Positions 32,392 to 43,704 of a stretch of DNA of 64,000 bases are shown in pieces. Source of the DNA: Reticulitermes speratus. Taxonomy: Eukaryota > Arthropoda > Insecta > Blattodea > Rhinotermitidae. The stretch's first letter is position 1; every line of letters starts with the position of its first letter. A model generated the notes under the pieces. The model had not been told where the DNA came from, made no database searches, and saw nothing but the letters and a program-made list of their open reading frames with translations. The position numbers and the translations under genes were made by a program. Location: NCBI GenBank assembly GCA_021186555.1, contig JAJKFL010000427.1, positions 15,878,005 through 15,942,004 on the forward strand, in the 5' to 3' direction.

Positions 32392-33275
32392 CAATTTTAA
32401 GAATTTTATAATAAAGCTACTTAAAAAGTGGTTTTAGTTTGCATCAGTTGGTTTATAACTTAATTTAACTAGACAGAGTGTTTATTCCGCGGTACCGGCT
32501 AAATCTTTAAATATAATTCAGGTTAAATTCTGCCTTTAATATATCAAACAGTATTATTTCAACATTTATTGGCAGTTATTTATTAATGGTTACGATAAAT
32601 CTAACAGTTCATTTGCTTTCGTGGAAATTTCTTGAGAAATTTGGGCGACGATACTTTGGTGTCGTTCATCTTTCCGTTTGTAGATCTAATATGTATGATA
32701 CGATAGAGTCTGACAGAACTTCTTGCCGAAAGCGCTTAACAGCGCGCTAAGCCATGTGACTTACATGAACTAAAATCGACTAGATGCATAAAGCGGCGTC
32801 CCTCTTTATGACCTGATAGTCGCTTAGCCTGTCACCTGTAAAAAAAAACCGAATCCTCATTATTGTGACCTCAGTGCCCTACTCTAAATTATGTCACTTC
32901 CGTCAGAACCCTCAAAATCTATTGGACTGAGAACTGTTTTAATACTGTTCTCGTATCTACATCTCGGTCTTGCTTTCAGATTTTTATATTAAAACTTTTA
33001 TGCTTTATCATGTAACTGGAAGCCGGTTCTGTTAATTGGCACTCTTACACTGTAATCACAAAGTACCATTCCACCCTTTTTAACCTTCTACTGTCATTAA
33101 CTCCTACTTGCTACATCCCAGTACCTTCACAGCTTCTACACACTTAAAAGTTTCAAACCTTTAATTTACTTTCACAGAAATATGTTTGTCTACTGAAATA
33201 AGCAAATGGAATTCGTATAACACCGTAATCTTCCAGCCAATCGCATCAATCTATACTTTGAATTTCCTTCCAAAG
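32392..33275. other. Unassigned sequence
   Basis: Nothing recognised. Confidence 0.4.
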
Positions 33276-33351
33276 TCTTCACGTTCTTTGAGTTTGGGTT
33301 TTGAGACCCCACTTCTTCACGTTCTTTGAGTTTGGGTTTTGAGACCCCACT
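33276..33351. repeat. Exact 38-bp tandem duplication
   Basis: Two identical units at 33276-33313 and 33314-33351, each with TTCACGTTCTTTGAG and TTTTGAGACCCCACT. No difference between units suggests a recent event. Confidence 0.95.
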
Positions 33352-33399
33352 TTCGTCCATTCTGTGACAGTGGGTAAAATGTATTTTTATTAAGTCATC

Positions 33400-33605
33400 T
33401 GTTTCTGGGCGAGTTCGGAAGCGAATAGCGACTACTGGCGTTATAACCGTCCGTCTCTCAACACGAAAGTGGGCGAATTTTCGGGGATGTATTTCCGTGA
33501 AATTTCATACTTAGACTTTATAAAAAAAAAAAAAGCTTGTCGCTACATGAATATTTTTGTTAAAATCGGACAATAAAAGAGACAGTCTACATGCAGACCT
33601 ATGTG
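33400..33605 (-). mobile_element. ~470-bp MITE family, diverged scrap
   Basis: CGTCCGTCTCTCAACACG, GAATTTTCGGGGATG, GTGAAATTTCATACTTAGAC and TGTTAAAATCGGACAATAA follow the 31.6-kb copy loosely. Confidence 0.5.
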
Positions 33606-34834
33606 CATGTATGTGGTTCGTTTTTATAATGGAGACAGGCGGTGCTCTCTCTGACTATGAAGTGAGGCCTAAGAAAAAACTGACGATCTAAACATCTCGC
33701 ACTTTACGAGACAAGTATAGGAAAGAGGATATCTCGCTATTTGAAAGATAAGTATAGGAAACACATTGCCTCCAGTTTATGACAAAGGCAGGAAGGCGGA
33801 AGAAATGTTAACGGTATAAAGGCACCATCTCACGCAAAGCAAAAATAGTGACTGCCTTTAGACTGCATTAAAATATTCAGAAGTAATAGAAACAGTACGA
33901 ATAATAGAGATAATAACAGAGTGCATGCCGGAACCGTTACGCCCTGCGGGTATTTCCCACCTTTATTCTATATATCTTCATTTTAATGTAGTTACATTTG
34001 ACACGTCTTATTTTTTTTTGAAAATTCTTAAAAATTACAAATCCGCCTCTTAAATATTAACAATAATCCTACGTTACAGAAATCAATTTTAACCTTTACT
34101 CGCAAGATCTCATTACGTCACACGTTTCTTCATTTCTGTTCGAGAACAGCTCAGGATTCGTGGGCCCAGTTATTTTTAAATATGGGCGATTTTAACTCAT
34201 TTAGGGTCAAATTTTACGTGTATAAAACCACAAAACATCATACTCTGACGTAGGAAGCTCAAATTTATCGCATTTAGTTCTGTACGTTGGAAAATCGATC
34301 AATCCTAATTAATGATTTGGCTGGTAGATGGCAGGACAAATTTGTTTTGATAAGCCAAGAAGTTGTCACTGTCCCTAAACTTTAAATCTCATCTGATCGG
34401 AACCGTGTAAAGGTCTTCTGGGCCACTTTTGCGCTGACGGCCTCAATTATTTTGGGTGTGTGAGAAGGCAGTATCGGTAAAGTATTTGAATAAAAGTTTC
34501 CGGTGTCTTAAAGACAAAATTACCAAAATTTTGTAAGCGTAGCTGTTTTCGGGAAGAGGTGCTTTGTAACAAAGTTCATGCTAAAAACGGAGGAGGGGGG
34601 GGGTGATTATTGGTTTCAAGAAACACTTCCATGTCCACAATTAAGTTTCAACCAATAAGGTAAGGATAAATGCAATTACTGACAAGTTAGCTATTTAAAA
34701 TAGGAGGGATAGCAAAGCATAGGAGTAGGAAAAGTTCCAAAGTAGCTTTCGCTACGTACGTGTAAAAACACGGGGCATTCAAACTACTCATACATATCCA
34801 TGAGTGGGAATTAATGAACCATGAAACGAATTCT
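33606..34834. other. Unassigned sequence
   Basis: Nothing recognised apart from a short G-run near 34595. Confidence 0.4.
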
Positions 34835-34965
34835 CCTTTAACAGCAAACAACCTTTCGCCTAGCCAAGAGATTCCCCGAATTGCGCATAACCACAACACT
34901 TATTACATTATTCACATAAACTGGCCACTATACGGTATCAAGAGCCAATTTCATCCAGTCCTTTA
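34835..34965 (-). mobile_element. LINE 3' tail, old
   Basis: GCCTAGCCAAGAGATTCCCC and the ATTACATTATTCACATAAAC stretch match the complement of the LINE 3' end. Confidence 0.55.
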
Positions 34966-35394
34966 AGATGCATTTCATTACATTACATCACACTTTGGAC
35001 TTACGGATATGAAAAGGACTTCACACGCTTGAAGTGTAACACAAAAATGGAAATCTAAAACGTGCTGTAGTTTGAACTACAGAAATGAACTTAAATTATA
35101 GATGATACAAGTCCAAACCAGGTTATTTTTTAGAGAATGAAGAAGGCACTTCCAATGGAATGGAATTAAGGCCTGAATCAACCTTGCAATTTATAACTTT
35201 AATAGAAAGTTTCCTTTTAAGCTGATGTTCATAATGAAAACAGCCGTTCAATGAAATTTATCCATGGAACCCCAATAAATTTCTTCGTTGTTTGGTATGC
35301 TTGCGTTTCAAGAACTTATACTTTTCCAGAAAGAAGACAAGTTACTGACGTCCAGTGAAAAGGCTGCACAGCCAGTCTTGGTGACGGAGAGAGA
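34966..35394. other. Unassigned sequence
   Basis: Nothing recognised. Confidence 0.4.
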
Positions 35395-35560
35395 CAAGAC
35401 TCTTCTCTTCCCCACTACAGTACCCAGACTGGCTCTGGGGTCCATCCAGACCCCCACCCAATTCATACCTGGAGGCTATAACCTCGGAAATGAAACAACT
35501 GTTCATGTATATCTAATCCCGACGTCTAGAATGTGTGGAGTTTTACTACTCCGTCACTTG
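35395..35560 (+). mobile_element. SINE family C, degraded
   Basis: CCCAGACTGGCTCTGGGGTCC, shortened, AATTCATACCTGGAGGCT, and CCGACGTCTAGAATGTGTGG with GGAGTTTTACTACTCC match the order of family C. A 109-codon ORF over it is not a gene. Confidence 0.5.
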
Positions 35561-35697
35561 CATGACAATGGCATACTGCCTACATACATGGGGAACTTTA
35601 ACAAACTTCCAAATTAGTTTAGTTTAATTGTAAGATAGGTGTAAAAATTTTTGGACAATGGTTTTACATGAGTAATATCACCAATAACCACAATGAC

Positions 35698-35813
35698 TTC
35701 TTCCATTGTCACCAATATTCAGAAACAAACACGACGTTTCGGAAGCATGAGGACGAAAGCAGGTACCTTCCGAAACGTAGTTTGTTTTTGACTATTGGTG
35801 ACAAAGGAAGAAG
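35698..35813. repeat. Inverted repeat, hammerhead-like relic
   Basis: Arms with CTTCCATTGTCACCAATATT, CAAACACGACGTTTCGGAAG and the mirror CTTCCGAAACGTAGTTTG, TATTGGTGACAAAGGAAG. GAAACGT is kept. The CTGANGA core is not. Confidence 0.6.
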
Positions 35814-35855
35814 TCTTTGCGAATGTTTGTAACATTACTTGGTTTAGTTTAGATC

Positions 35856-36365
35856 AGTTGTGAGCAACCTCTTGGACATGAGGGCCAAATCAACAGAAAA
35901 AAATGTTTTCGGTCCACTTATAAACAGTACCAACATATTTTACTTACGTATCATTAATGGTAATACTCTGTCATCAATAGTCAATTCTGGGGCTGTAAAA
36001 CTTATTTCAAATTAACATAAAAAACTTTGAATTAATTTTAAAACTTGAAATTAATCGTATTTAACAAGTCCTTATTTGTGTCTCTCTTATGATAAAAATT
36101 ACGTAAAGTTAAGTGAGCACATATAAATAATTTTTCCAAGTAGCGCCATATTTATTTTATGTGAGATGGAACGTCTCTTTATATTTTGTTATAAAAATTA
36201 TGTTTTATACTCTCAGCAATACAACGTATTTCTGAATAACATTTTTGTACAAATGCAGATAAAATATTTATTCGTCGACTTTCATAACTTTTTTTTCGTG
36301 TTTCTGAAAACAGAACGCGGAACGCATTGCAAAGATACAAAGGGCCGCATTTTGCTCATCGTTTT
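35856..36365. mobile_element. hAT-like MITE, ~510 bp
   Basis: Left end AGTTGTGAGCAACCTCTTGG with GAGGGCCAAATCAACAG, right end GGGCCGCATTTTGCTCATCG. These are inverted variants of the CAG..GTTCTCAACC..GGGCC hAT end. TTTAGATC occurs at 35848-35855 and 36366-36373. The inside is AT-rich with no transposase. Confidence 0.7.
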
Positions 36366-36373
36366 TTTAGATC

Positions 36374-37149
36374 CTTTGAAAGAGGAACAAACACTTGAAA
36401 CCTAACTACTGTACAACATGATGCAGAAATACGTAATTTTATCTACTGTATTTTGTTGTATAAAATAAGCACACCATGCAGTCAGCTATAACTAAATCCG
36501 AAGTATTCCTAGGAAAGAGATCGACACCGCATTTGTAAAAAGGCCTACAAATCGCAATTAGTAATAAAAAACGCTACGATATAATTTTCTCCCAAACGAA
36601 ATTCAGTACCCAACATTACTCCTACCGACATGTTTGAATAAACGTTTATAAAAAAGACCATGTCTGTTTTCATAGAGGTGGGGCGTCCACTAAAATAATA
36701 CGAGAACCACCGAAACTAGAAGCTAATTCGAAAGTAAAAAAAAAGACACTTTACCACATTATAGTCCTAATTATTCAAAAACATAACGAGGTTTCCTATT
36801 AATTATTTTTAATGCTGTACAACGATTTCGAACTGACAAACAACTATTGAAAACACAATTTATCTGATTTAGCTTCATGCCCGCGCGTATTTATGAGTCC
36901 AATAAAAGAACATTCAGCTATATGATATAATAATTCATAAATACAGTGGCTTATCTGTGGCTGGCATCGATTGGTACTGTCATAACTACAATTTGCTAAT
37001 ACCTTTGTGACAATATTAATGGCCTTGAGACTGCAGGCACGAACCACACTTCGCATATCGAGTTACGAAAGTGCATTCAGGCAGCAATAAAGTGCCTTTT
37101 ACAACTGTATGAAGAGTGTGGCTGTGTGGCAAAAGGGCTGACGATCATT
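36374..37149. other. Unassigned sequence
   Basis: AT-rich, nothing recognised. Confidence 0.4.
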
Positions 37150-37235
37150 GAAATAACGCACTAACTTCATGCAGCAAGTCCTTCTTAAAAATCTGATAGT
37201 TGCTCAGCTTGTCTAGAACGCTTAGGTTTACAAAG
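37150..37235 (-). mobile_element. LINE 3'-end scrap
   Basis: TTCATGCAGCAAGTCCTTCT and GCTCAGCTTGTCTAGAAC match the complement of the last ~60 bp of the LINE 3' end. The rest is lost. Confidence 0.45.
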
Positions 37236-37339
37236 AATTAGGATCAACTTCTTCCAACTGACAAATTTATTACTCTAAAACGGTTCATACCTTTCTATCT
37301 ATAATATATAGACACCAATAGCTAACCGTCTAACAAAAC

Positions 37340-37612
37340 GATATTTATTAGAAATGCACGTTCAGCTACATGTTTCGGCTATTTAAGCCATCCTCCGACT
37401 GTTTAAAACTAGATAAAAAAGAGAATGTAAAACTATATACATAACATTATTAAAACTGAGATCTTACTACATGTAATATTATTAAAATTGATATTTCAGT
37501 AATATCGCGTATCTAGTTGTACATTCTCTTTTCTACACAGCCGTATACAGCCTGAGGATGGTTTAAATAGCCGAAACATGTAGCTTAATGTGGATTTTAA
37601 ACAACAATGTTG
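37340..37612. mobile_element. Foldback Penelope-like relic with two hammerhead-like motifs
   Basis: The left arm carries AGCTACATGTTTCGGCTATT, AAGCCATCCTCCGACTG. The right arm mirrors it as CAGCCTGAGGATGGTTTAAA, TAGCCGAAACATGTAGCT. Flanking words AGAAAAGAGAATGTA also mirror. The plus-strand motif at 37547-37586 keeps CTGAGGA. The minus-strand motif at 37362-37401 has CGGAGGA and is probably dead. Confidence 0.65.
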
Positions 37613-37792
37613 CGTTAGCCGGTCAATTATTGATGCAAACTTAATTCCTATATGTAGCATGAGATTCAACGGCAAAAAATAGCAGCTTATGTTACTTAAG
37701 TCATCTTCAGGTTGACTTGTAAGAATAACAAAACAGGCAATGTACGTATAACGTAACATTGAGCACGTTTGCATAAGGATACTTGTCGCGGC
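37613..37792. other. Unassigned sequence
   Basis: Nothing recognised apart from AAGTCATCTTCAGG at about 37695, a core-like word without its hairpin. Confidence 0.35.
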
Positions 37793-38248
37793 AAAGCAAT
37801 ATTAATCTGAGTGTGTCTTTGTAGCCTTGGTTATCCAGCACGCAAAGCGCATGTGCCGTGTTATATTCTCATCTGTGGCCTGCCTGGCTCTATCATATTT
37901 TCCTACATTATCTCATAAACAGCAAGATTTTCGGACAAGAAAGTTACTCAACAAAAATATGTCTTTCGATTTTCACTATAAATTTTGTCTGAACCATTTC
38001 TCATTCCAAGAAGAATTCAGCGAGATATTGTCATAAATGTACATATGTCTTCAAGTAAAGTACCTGTTATTCTTAACAGAGTTTGATGAAGCTTGAATTT
38101 TCTCGACAGATTTTCAAAAAAATGTCCAAATATCATATTTCATGAAAATCCGCCCAGTGGGAGCCGAGTTGTTCCATGCGGATGGTCAGACTGACGGACA
38201 GACGTGGCGAAGCTAGCAGACGCTTTTCGCAACTTTGCCAAGACGCCT
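37793..38248 (+). mobile_element. ~470-bp MITE family, near full copy
   Basis: TAGCCTTGGTTATCCAGCAC, CATTATCTCATAAACAGCAA, TTCTCATTCCAAGAAGAATT, CATGAAAATCCGCCCAGTGG, GTTGTTCCATGCGGATGG, AAGACGCCT. The two halves join without gaps. It is the most complete plus-strand copy. Confidence 0.8.
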
Positions 38249-39841
38249 TAAAAAACGATGTTGTATGTATGCTGTGTTTATTAAGAACACAATAACCTGT
38301 TGCATTTTTACGAGTAGTGAGGGTAGCTGAACCAGTATAAGGCGAAACATGTTGCGAATTATAAAATCCTGTAAACTTAATTCGGGAATAGAGTTGTGTC
38401 AACTGAGAGAATTCTATCCTTATTAACGGGACGCACTCCATAATATTCACAAAGAGCAGGGCCATTCAACAAAGATTGCTGTGCTAACGGTTAAAAGGTC
38501 TTACCTTCTTTCTTCACCCAAGTGACATTCAATGGCAACGGTATGTCTCACTTAAAAATTGGACTACAATTTATTATTATTATTATTAATATTATTATTA
38601 TTATTACTGAGTTCAGTTCATCTTTCTTAGCTTTGCATTACTTCCCGATTAACATCGGGCCCGTCACCATTAAAGACATCTGATATTTACAGATGTTTTA
38701 ATCTAGAAGTAATGGAAGATTCCTTAGAGTCTTTTACAAGTGTCCGCTAGTGGATTCTATCCTGCTGCAAAGGGGTTCATCCCACACCCTCAAGTCCTGA
38801 TGTCTTAACGTTTACGTTTTAATATTAGCCTAGTCATTTATGTCTAGATCGCCAAAATGATCTTTTTCCTTTAGGTTTCTTCTCTCTGTAACGTAAGTTC
38901 TACCCACCTCCTTCTCCTTCACCTAATCTCTTAATATAGACGTTTAAAAATTACGCGCTATGCTGTTATTCTCCACCTCCCTCTTATTTTCTCTGTTTAG
39001 GTCCAAACATATTATTGAGCCCCCCCCCCCCCCCTTACCAACACCCTGTCACAGTGACAAGTCAATCAGTTCAGTCTACAATGCACCGGCGATGTTCTTC
39101 ATTTGCAATTACGCTCATGTTCATTTGAAAATATGTCGGTGCAACCAATAAGCTTACGTGCCATGTAAATTCGTTTCGAGTGCCACTTTGGACACACGTG
39201 CTATAGTTTTGTTATCCCTGTTCTGTACCGAAACAGAGCATAGAGCTTTTCTTACTGGTGTCAGCCCATGTCAAGGGCAAGCCAGTAAAGGCACGCCTTG
39301 CTTTTCTCTAGAACCACTATACTTCATTATATTTCGTTCACAAATACTGTGTTTTGAAATATAAATGGGGGATTTATATGAATCTCTGAATGCCAGCCTC
39401 GATGCACTGTATGGACCTTTAGTTCTTAATATGCTTCCGGTCTCGGTGCACGATAACGTCCTGAATTTACGGGTACCATAAATTAAAACTGCATCCATCC
39501 TGGGCAGTAGTTGGAATTTCAACCCCAGCGTCTTTGAAAGATTAAACACTGTGCCCTTCAAGGTGTTGTTCACAAGCAAGGAGGGTAATAAGGAAACAGG
39601 GGTACAAGGCCACGTTAGGCTACTTGGCAGCTACACTTCTACTGAGGCCACGGAAATATAAGTCCCACGGATCGACCTCGAGATATTTTCCCTCGAACTG
39701 CTACGTCTCCCCTCCAGCAGTGTAGCCACTCTCCTCGAATGTTCTTGGCCATAACCACGCAGTAACCTATGTTACCGACGACAGCTTTGGTCTAGCTGAC
39801 ACACAAGAGAGTTTCTAGATAATAAAACAAGAGGCAGGGAG
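38249..39841. other. Unassigned sequence with simple repeats
   Basis: A worn hammerhead-like word (GGCGAAACATGTTG) lies near 38341. (TTA)n is at 38568-38608. A run of 15 C is at 39020-39034. No gene seen. The ORFs at 39158-39579 have no domain. Confidence 0.4.
38568..38608. repeat. (TTA)n microsatellite
   Basis: About 13 TTA units with one interruption. Confidence 0.95.
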
Positions 39842-40184
39842 TGGGAAGCATTCACCGCCATAATCTCCATCAGCCATCAAGGCAGACAGTGGGAAGCACT
39901 GACCGCCGTAATCCCCATCAGACAGATAGTGGGAAGTACTGACCGCCGTAATCCCCATCAGGCGGACAGTGGGAAGAACTAACCGCCATAATCCTCATCA
40001 CCCATCAAGACAGACCGTGGGAAGCACTGACCACCGTAATCCCCATCATGCGGACAGTGGGAAACACTGACCGCCGTAATCCCCATCAGCCACCAAGGCA
40101 GATACTGGAAACAATTGACCACCGTAATCCCCATTAGGCAGACACTGGGAAGCACTGACCGCCGTAATCCCCATCAGCCACCAG
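39842..40184. repeat. Minisatellite, alternating 48- and 40-bp units
   Basis: Eight units, all starting TGGGAAG-type and containing ACCGCCGTAATCCCCATCA. The lengths from left are 48, 40, 40, 48, 40, 48, 40 and a last partial unit of 39. The long form has an extra 8 bp (CCATCAAG or CCACCAAG type) before the final GCAGACAG-like end. The pattern suggests repeated gain or loss of the same 8 bp or gene conversion between neighbours. Confidence 0.9.
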
Positions 40185-40929
40185 TTTTCTTCACGGTCTC
40201 GTTACAGCCGCGCCTAACCTCTTCCAGTTACCCTTCATACCTAAGAAACAAGGCAGTCCTTGTTTATTGCAAATACTGTAGGTAAATAATATTTTGCGAA
40301 GTAAACGGTGTTTAATGTGAGAATCTTGGAAAACACACAAATACACTGTTTGGTAAAAATGTAGAATTTCTTAATATTATATCAGGCGGTACGCATAACT
40401 TACCACTGAACTTTAAACGGTCACAATGTTGAACAGTTTTCATACAACAAGCTGTGTATTCTGGGACAGTACATTCATCTATCGTAAGGTCTCCCTTTCT
40501 TTAACTTTTCTGCTGTAAATTACATTCATTTTCCCTCTTTACTTCTTGAGTCAAAAAGGCACGTGTAAAGTACGCAATTATATCAGATGTTAATGTATAA
40601 CATCCATGAGAAGGAGAAGATTCCGGAGCAAATTGGTGATCTTCTGTTAACTTATATGGTGACATAAATTCACAGAGCACAGGCGCTGGTATTAACACAA
40701 TCCAAGACTAATACAGTGCATTATTATAAAAAAACAGCTTGTGGTGTGACGTTAGTTTACGCGAAACAATTTGGTCGACTTTTTGGTCGACAAAGTTAAC
40801 ATACAGAGGTTAAGTCAATCAAATACTCCGCCCATTTTTCGAACGAGAAAGACATGAGCGTGACCACGCATACCTCTAAACAAACTACTGCTCATACAGC
40901 AAGGGAACCTATGGATGTTTGCATACTCT
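40185..40929. other. Unassigned sequence between minisatellites
   Basis: No gene. A local palindrome TTGGTCGACTTTTTGGTCGA lies near 40768. Confidence 0.4.
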
Positions 40930-41450
40930 TCTAATGAGCCTCAGTAAACAGATTGATCTCCCTTGTACGGTGACACACTAGCGTTACAGTCAACCGCAGT
41001 AAAGAGACTATCTCTTGCGGGCTGATACACTAGCGTCCGGTCAGCCCCAGTAACCCGAAAATGTCCCTTGTAGGCTGATAGTTACACCTACGTTAGTCAG
41101 CCTCAGCAAAGAGTCAAATCCCTTGTAGGCTGATAGTTACACCTACGTTAGTCAGCCTCAGCAAAGAGTCAAATCCCTTGTAGGCTGATAGTTACACCTA
41201 CGTTAGTCAGCCTCAGCAAAGAATCAAATCCCCTGTAGGCTGATAGTTACACCTACGTTAGTCAGCCTCAGCAAAGAGTCAAATCCCTTGTAGGCTGATA
41301 GTTACACCTACGTTAGTCAGCCTCAGCAAAGAGTCAAATTTCTTGCACGCTAATAGTTACGTTTGCATTACATTCAACCTTAGCAGCAGAGATTGAATTT
41401 ACATGTACGGTGTTAGTTACTCTAAAGTTCCAGTCAACCTAGTTGTCTCA
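40930..41450. repeat. 55-bp minisatellite
   Basis: Five central units of 55 bp (about 41063-41340) are nearly identical, with AAATCCCTTGTAGGCTGATA and GTTAGTCAGCCTCAGCAAAG. Units on both edges are diverged (for example CTCCCTTGTACGGTGACACA near 40960, CTTGCACGCTAATAGTTACG near 41342). Homogenised core and worn edges are typical of unequal exchange. Confidence 0.95.
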
Positions 41451-42084
41451 ATTCTCGTCGTAAAGTTTTCTGTAAGCAAAGCTGTCTAGACCATTTATAG
41501 AGGCAAACAGTTGGCAGCACTGGCGAAGTCTTACCACAGTAATACAATGAACCTAAAGTCGACAAATCATCAGTGGACATGTATGGGTAGAGTAAGTCAT
41601 CGTATATAGCATGCAGACAGACACGCTGATCGGTATTCAGAACGGTGGCTTCTGTTGCCACGGAGGTGACAAAGGCTACCTTGCAAGCAACAATGCAATA
41701 AGTTTACTTCGAGACAAGTAATTCTTTTATAAGCAAATCTTGAAAGAAAAGCGAACATTAGGGAAACATCAAAAACCAAATTTTTGCGAATTTGATTTAT
41801 TTTTGTTAAAAAACTAACTGGTTCAGGTTACTGCGAGACAAGAGAAGGCATTACTAAACTGCAGAGAAAGGGAGAACAGAGCCCAGAAATTGCAGCAATT
41901 ACATTAGTAGTACATTTGTGCTATGGTGAAATGAGAGCTGATTGACGGAAATTGTAGGCGTCGTTTTTTATCCTTGGCTAAAACAAAACTGCAACAAAAA
42001 CTAAAACAAATGAAAAATGGAACTATCAATCAGACACAGAAAAAACAGAACAACATATAACTAGTTAAACAAAATATCAAAGCA
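41451..42084. other. Unassigned sequence
   Basis: Nothing recognised. Confidence 0.4.
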
Positions 42085-42142
42085 TGCACGCACACACACA
42101 CATATGTGTATATGTATATGTATGTATATATATATATATATC
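42085..42142. repeat. Mixed (CA)/(TATG)/(AT) microsatellite
   Basis: CACACACACACA, then TATGTATATG and (TA)n. Confidence 0.9.
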
Positions 42143-42599
42143 GAGGGATAGACAATATTTAACTTAAGATACATGTCGGTGAAATTCTTCATCTGATAAA
42201 TATATCTGTATAAAACATACAAACATATTGGTCTACTAGTTTATGTTGAAAGCCTACACATATATGTAGAACTAACAGCATTCACCAATGTACACCTTGC
42301 ACACGCGTCTAAACGGCACGTTACATAAGCGATACCAAAATTTAACAAAGATGACAGAAGCTAATGGTTAAACGAATAGATGGACATGGGTACGAATTCC
42401 AAAAAAAAAACGAAACTATCACTGAAGTTTGGTAGCGGCAATGCCATTCTGTCTCAATATGCATCATTATCCTCTCTTTAACTAAACTAAAACCCTGCTA
42501 AACACTTCTATCCTTCATTTGGGTTACAAAATTCTAATTATGTAGGCGAATATGCGGCCAGTGGAAGACAGTTTGGTAGGATTCACTTTCTTCTCGTTA
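42143..42599. other. Unassigned sequence
   Basis: Nothing recognised. Confidence 0.4.
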
Positions 42600-42850
42600 A
42601 CAAGTCACTGTCTGTGTCTGAGGTTATACAACGTTCACGAAACGGTAACTAGTGAGCAACGAATACGAAATGATTTGGAAGAAAACGGTTGTGTCCTCAT
42701 GGTGGCAAAATCCCTGCATTTGCCTGGGAGAGTGTGTAAAATCATGAAAGCCTCAGTCATGTTAACCAACGTCCGACTAGATTCGAATTCTACACCTCCA
42801 GAATACAAGTCTAGAGCCTTACTATTACACAAAGGTGTTCGGTTCAAATT
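42600..42850 (-). repeat. Unclassified interspersed repeat with ORF-like translation
   Basis: The minus strand reads LDLYSGGVEFESSRTL and LHTLPGKCRDFATM. I recall similar translations (YSGG..FES..PG, LPGKC) as a common arthropod interspersed repeat. It is not a known protein domain, and the plus-strand ORF of 102 codons is its shadow. Confidence 0.4.
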
Positions 42851-42899
42851 AAATGAATAAAATCACTTCCGTACATTAATATTATTTTAACGATTGGTT

Positions 42900-43115
42900 T
42901 TTGTTTTGGGATACACATTTGATGCACTTGACACTTCGGAATTTGATTCTACTACCATCTTCAGGACTGTGGTTAGCGTCATAACAGTATCCAAAAAAAT
43001 CCCGGGTCCGAAACCAACCGCAATTACCAATCTTTAAATAAGAAATAAAATTCTCCGTCAGATAATCACTTGAAGAAGACAGCATACAAACTACCGAAAC
43101 GTCATGTATTCGAAC
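42900..43115. repeat. Penelope-like relic
   Basis: CACTTCGGAATTTGATTCTA with ACTACCATCTTCAGGAC on the left, and CTTGAAGAAGACAGCATACA with ACTACCGAAACGTCATG on the right, are worn halves of the hammerhead-like unit in opposite directions. Confidence 0.45.
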
Positions 43116-43268
43116 AGATCTCAGGCAATGGGAAACTTCCAATATCATATGGGTATGACAGTATTATCACAGACCGTTCGAATAATCATGAAAATAACTT
43201 TCTTAAATATTATTTACTTACATACCAACAATGTTGCACATAACAATATTAATTGATTGAAAATGTCA

Positions 43269-43313
43269 AACCCTACATATGTTTCGGCTCTGCCTGAGCC
43301 ATCTTCAGGGGTT
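43269..43313 (-). ncRNA. Hammerhead-like motif, left arm
   Basis: Mirror image of the motif at 43660-43704. Read on the minus strand: AACCC, CTGAAGA, T, GGCTC-AGGCA-GAGCC, GAAAC, ACATATGT palindrome, A, GGGTT. Confidence 0.6.
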
Positions 43314-43659
43314 ACTATTATAGGCGTCCACTATTTTCACACTCACTATGTTGGTTAGAACAAGTATCTGGGTTTCATTGCAATCGTGGGTCTAAACACT
43401 GTGGCACTGTACACACTGATGAATTTTAAGGTTTGGTCTGTTGTTTGTTATATCGTCGTGGAAAGATGCTAGTGGTCGGTGTTGGAGCAGACGAAGTTTA
43501 GTCTTGTGCGTGAAGTATATTCCGCGGTCCTGTGGAGTTTACTTCGGTCCATGCTGGTTGAGTTTCATACAGGAAGTCTCGTAGTTCAGTGCGCTTGTCG
43601 TCCGCCATCTTGTCACTGCCAACATAGTGAGTGTGAAAATAGTGGACGCCTATAATAGT

Positions 43660-43704
43660 AACCCCTGAAGATGGCTCAGGCAGAGCCGAAACATATGTAG
43701 GGTT
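43660..43704 (+). ncRNA. Hammerhead-like motif, type copy
   Basis: Outer stem AACCC (43660-43664) pairs with GGGTT (43700-43704). Inside are CTGAAGA (43665-43671), an extra T, the hairpin GGCTC-AGGCA-GAGCC, GAA, the self-complementary ACATATGT, and A43699 as the predicted site of cleavage (GUA). CTGANGA, GAAA and NUH are the invariant elements of the hammerhead core. The palindromic stem III would need dimer formation. The extra U between core A9 and stem II is a departure from the canonical fold. Confidence 0.65.

Noticed and set aside
41063..41340. Regular 55-bp repeats as a possible CRISPR array
   Set aside because: There are no unique spacers, and the repeats are contiguous. It is a minisatellite in a eukaryotic context.
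42552..42860. 102-codon ORF on the plus strand
   Set aside because: Its complement matches a common interspersed repeat translation, so it is a shadow.
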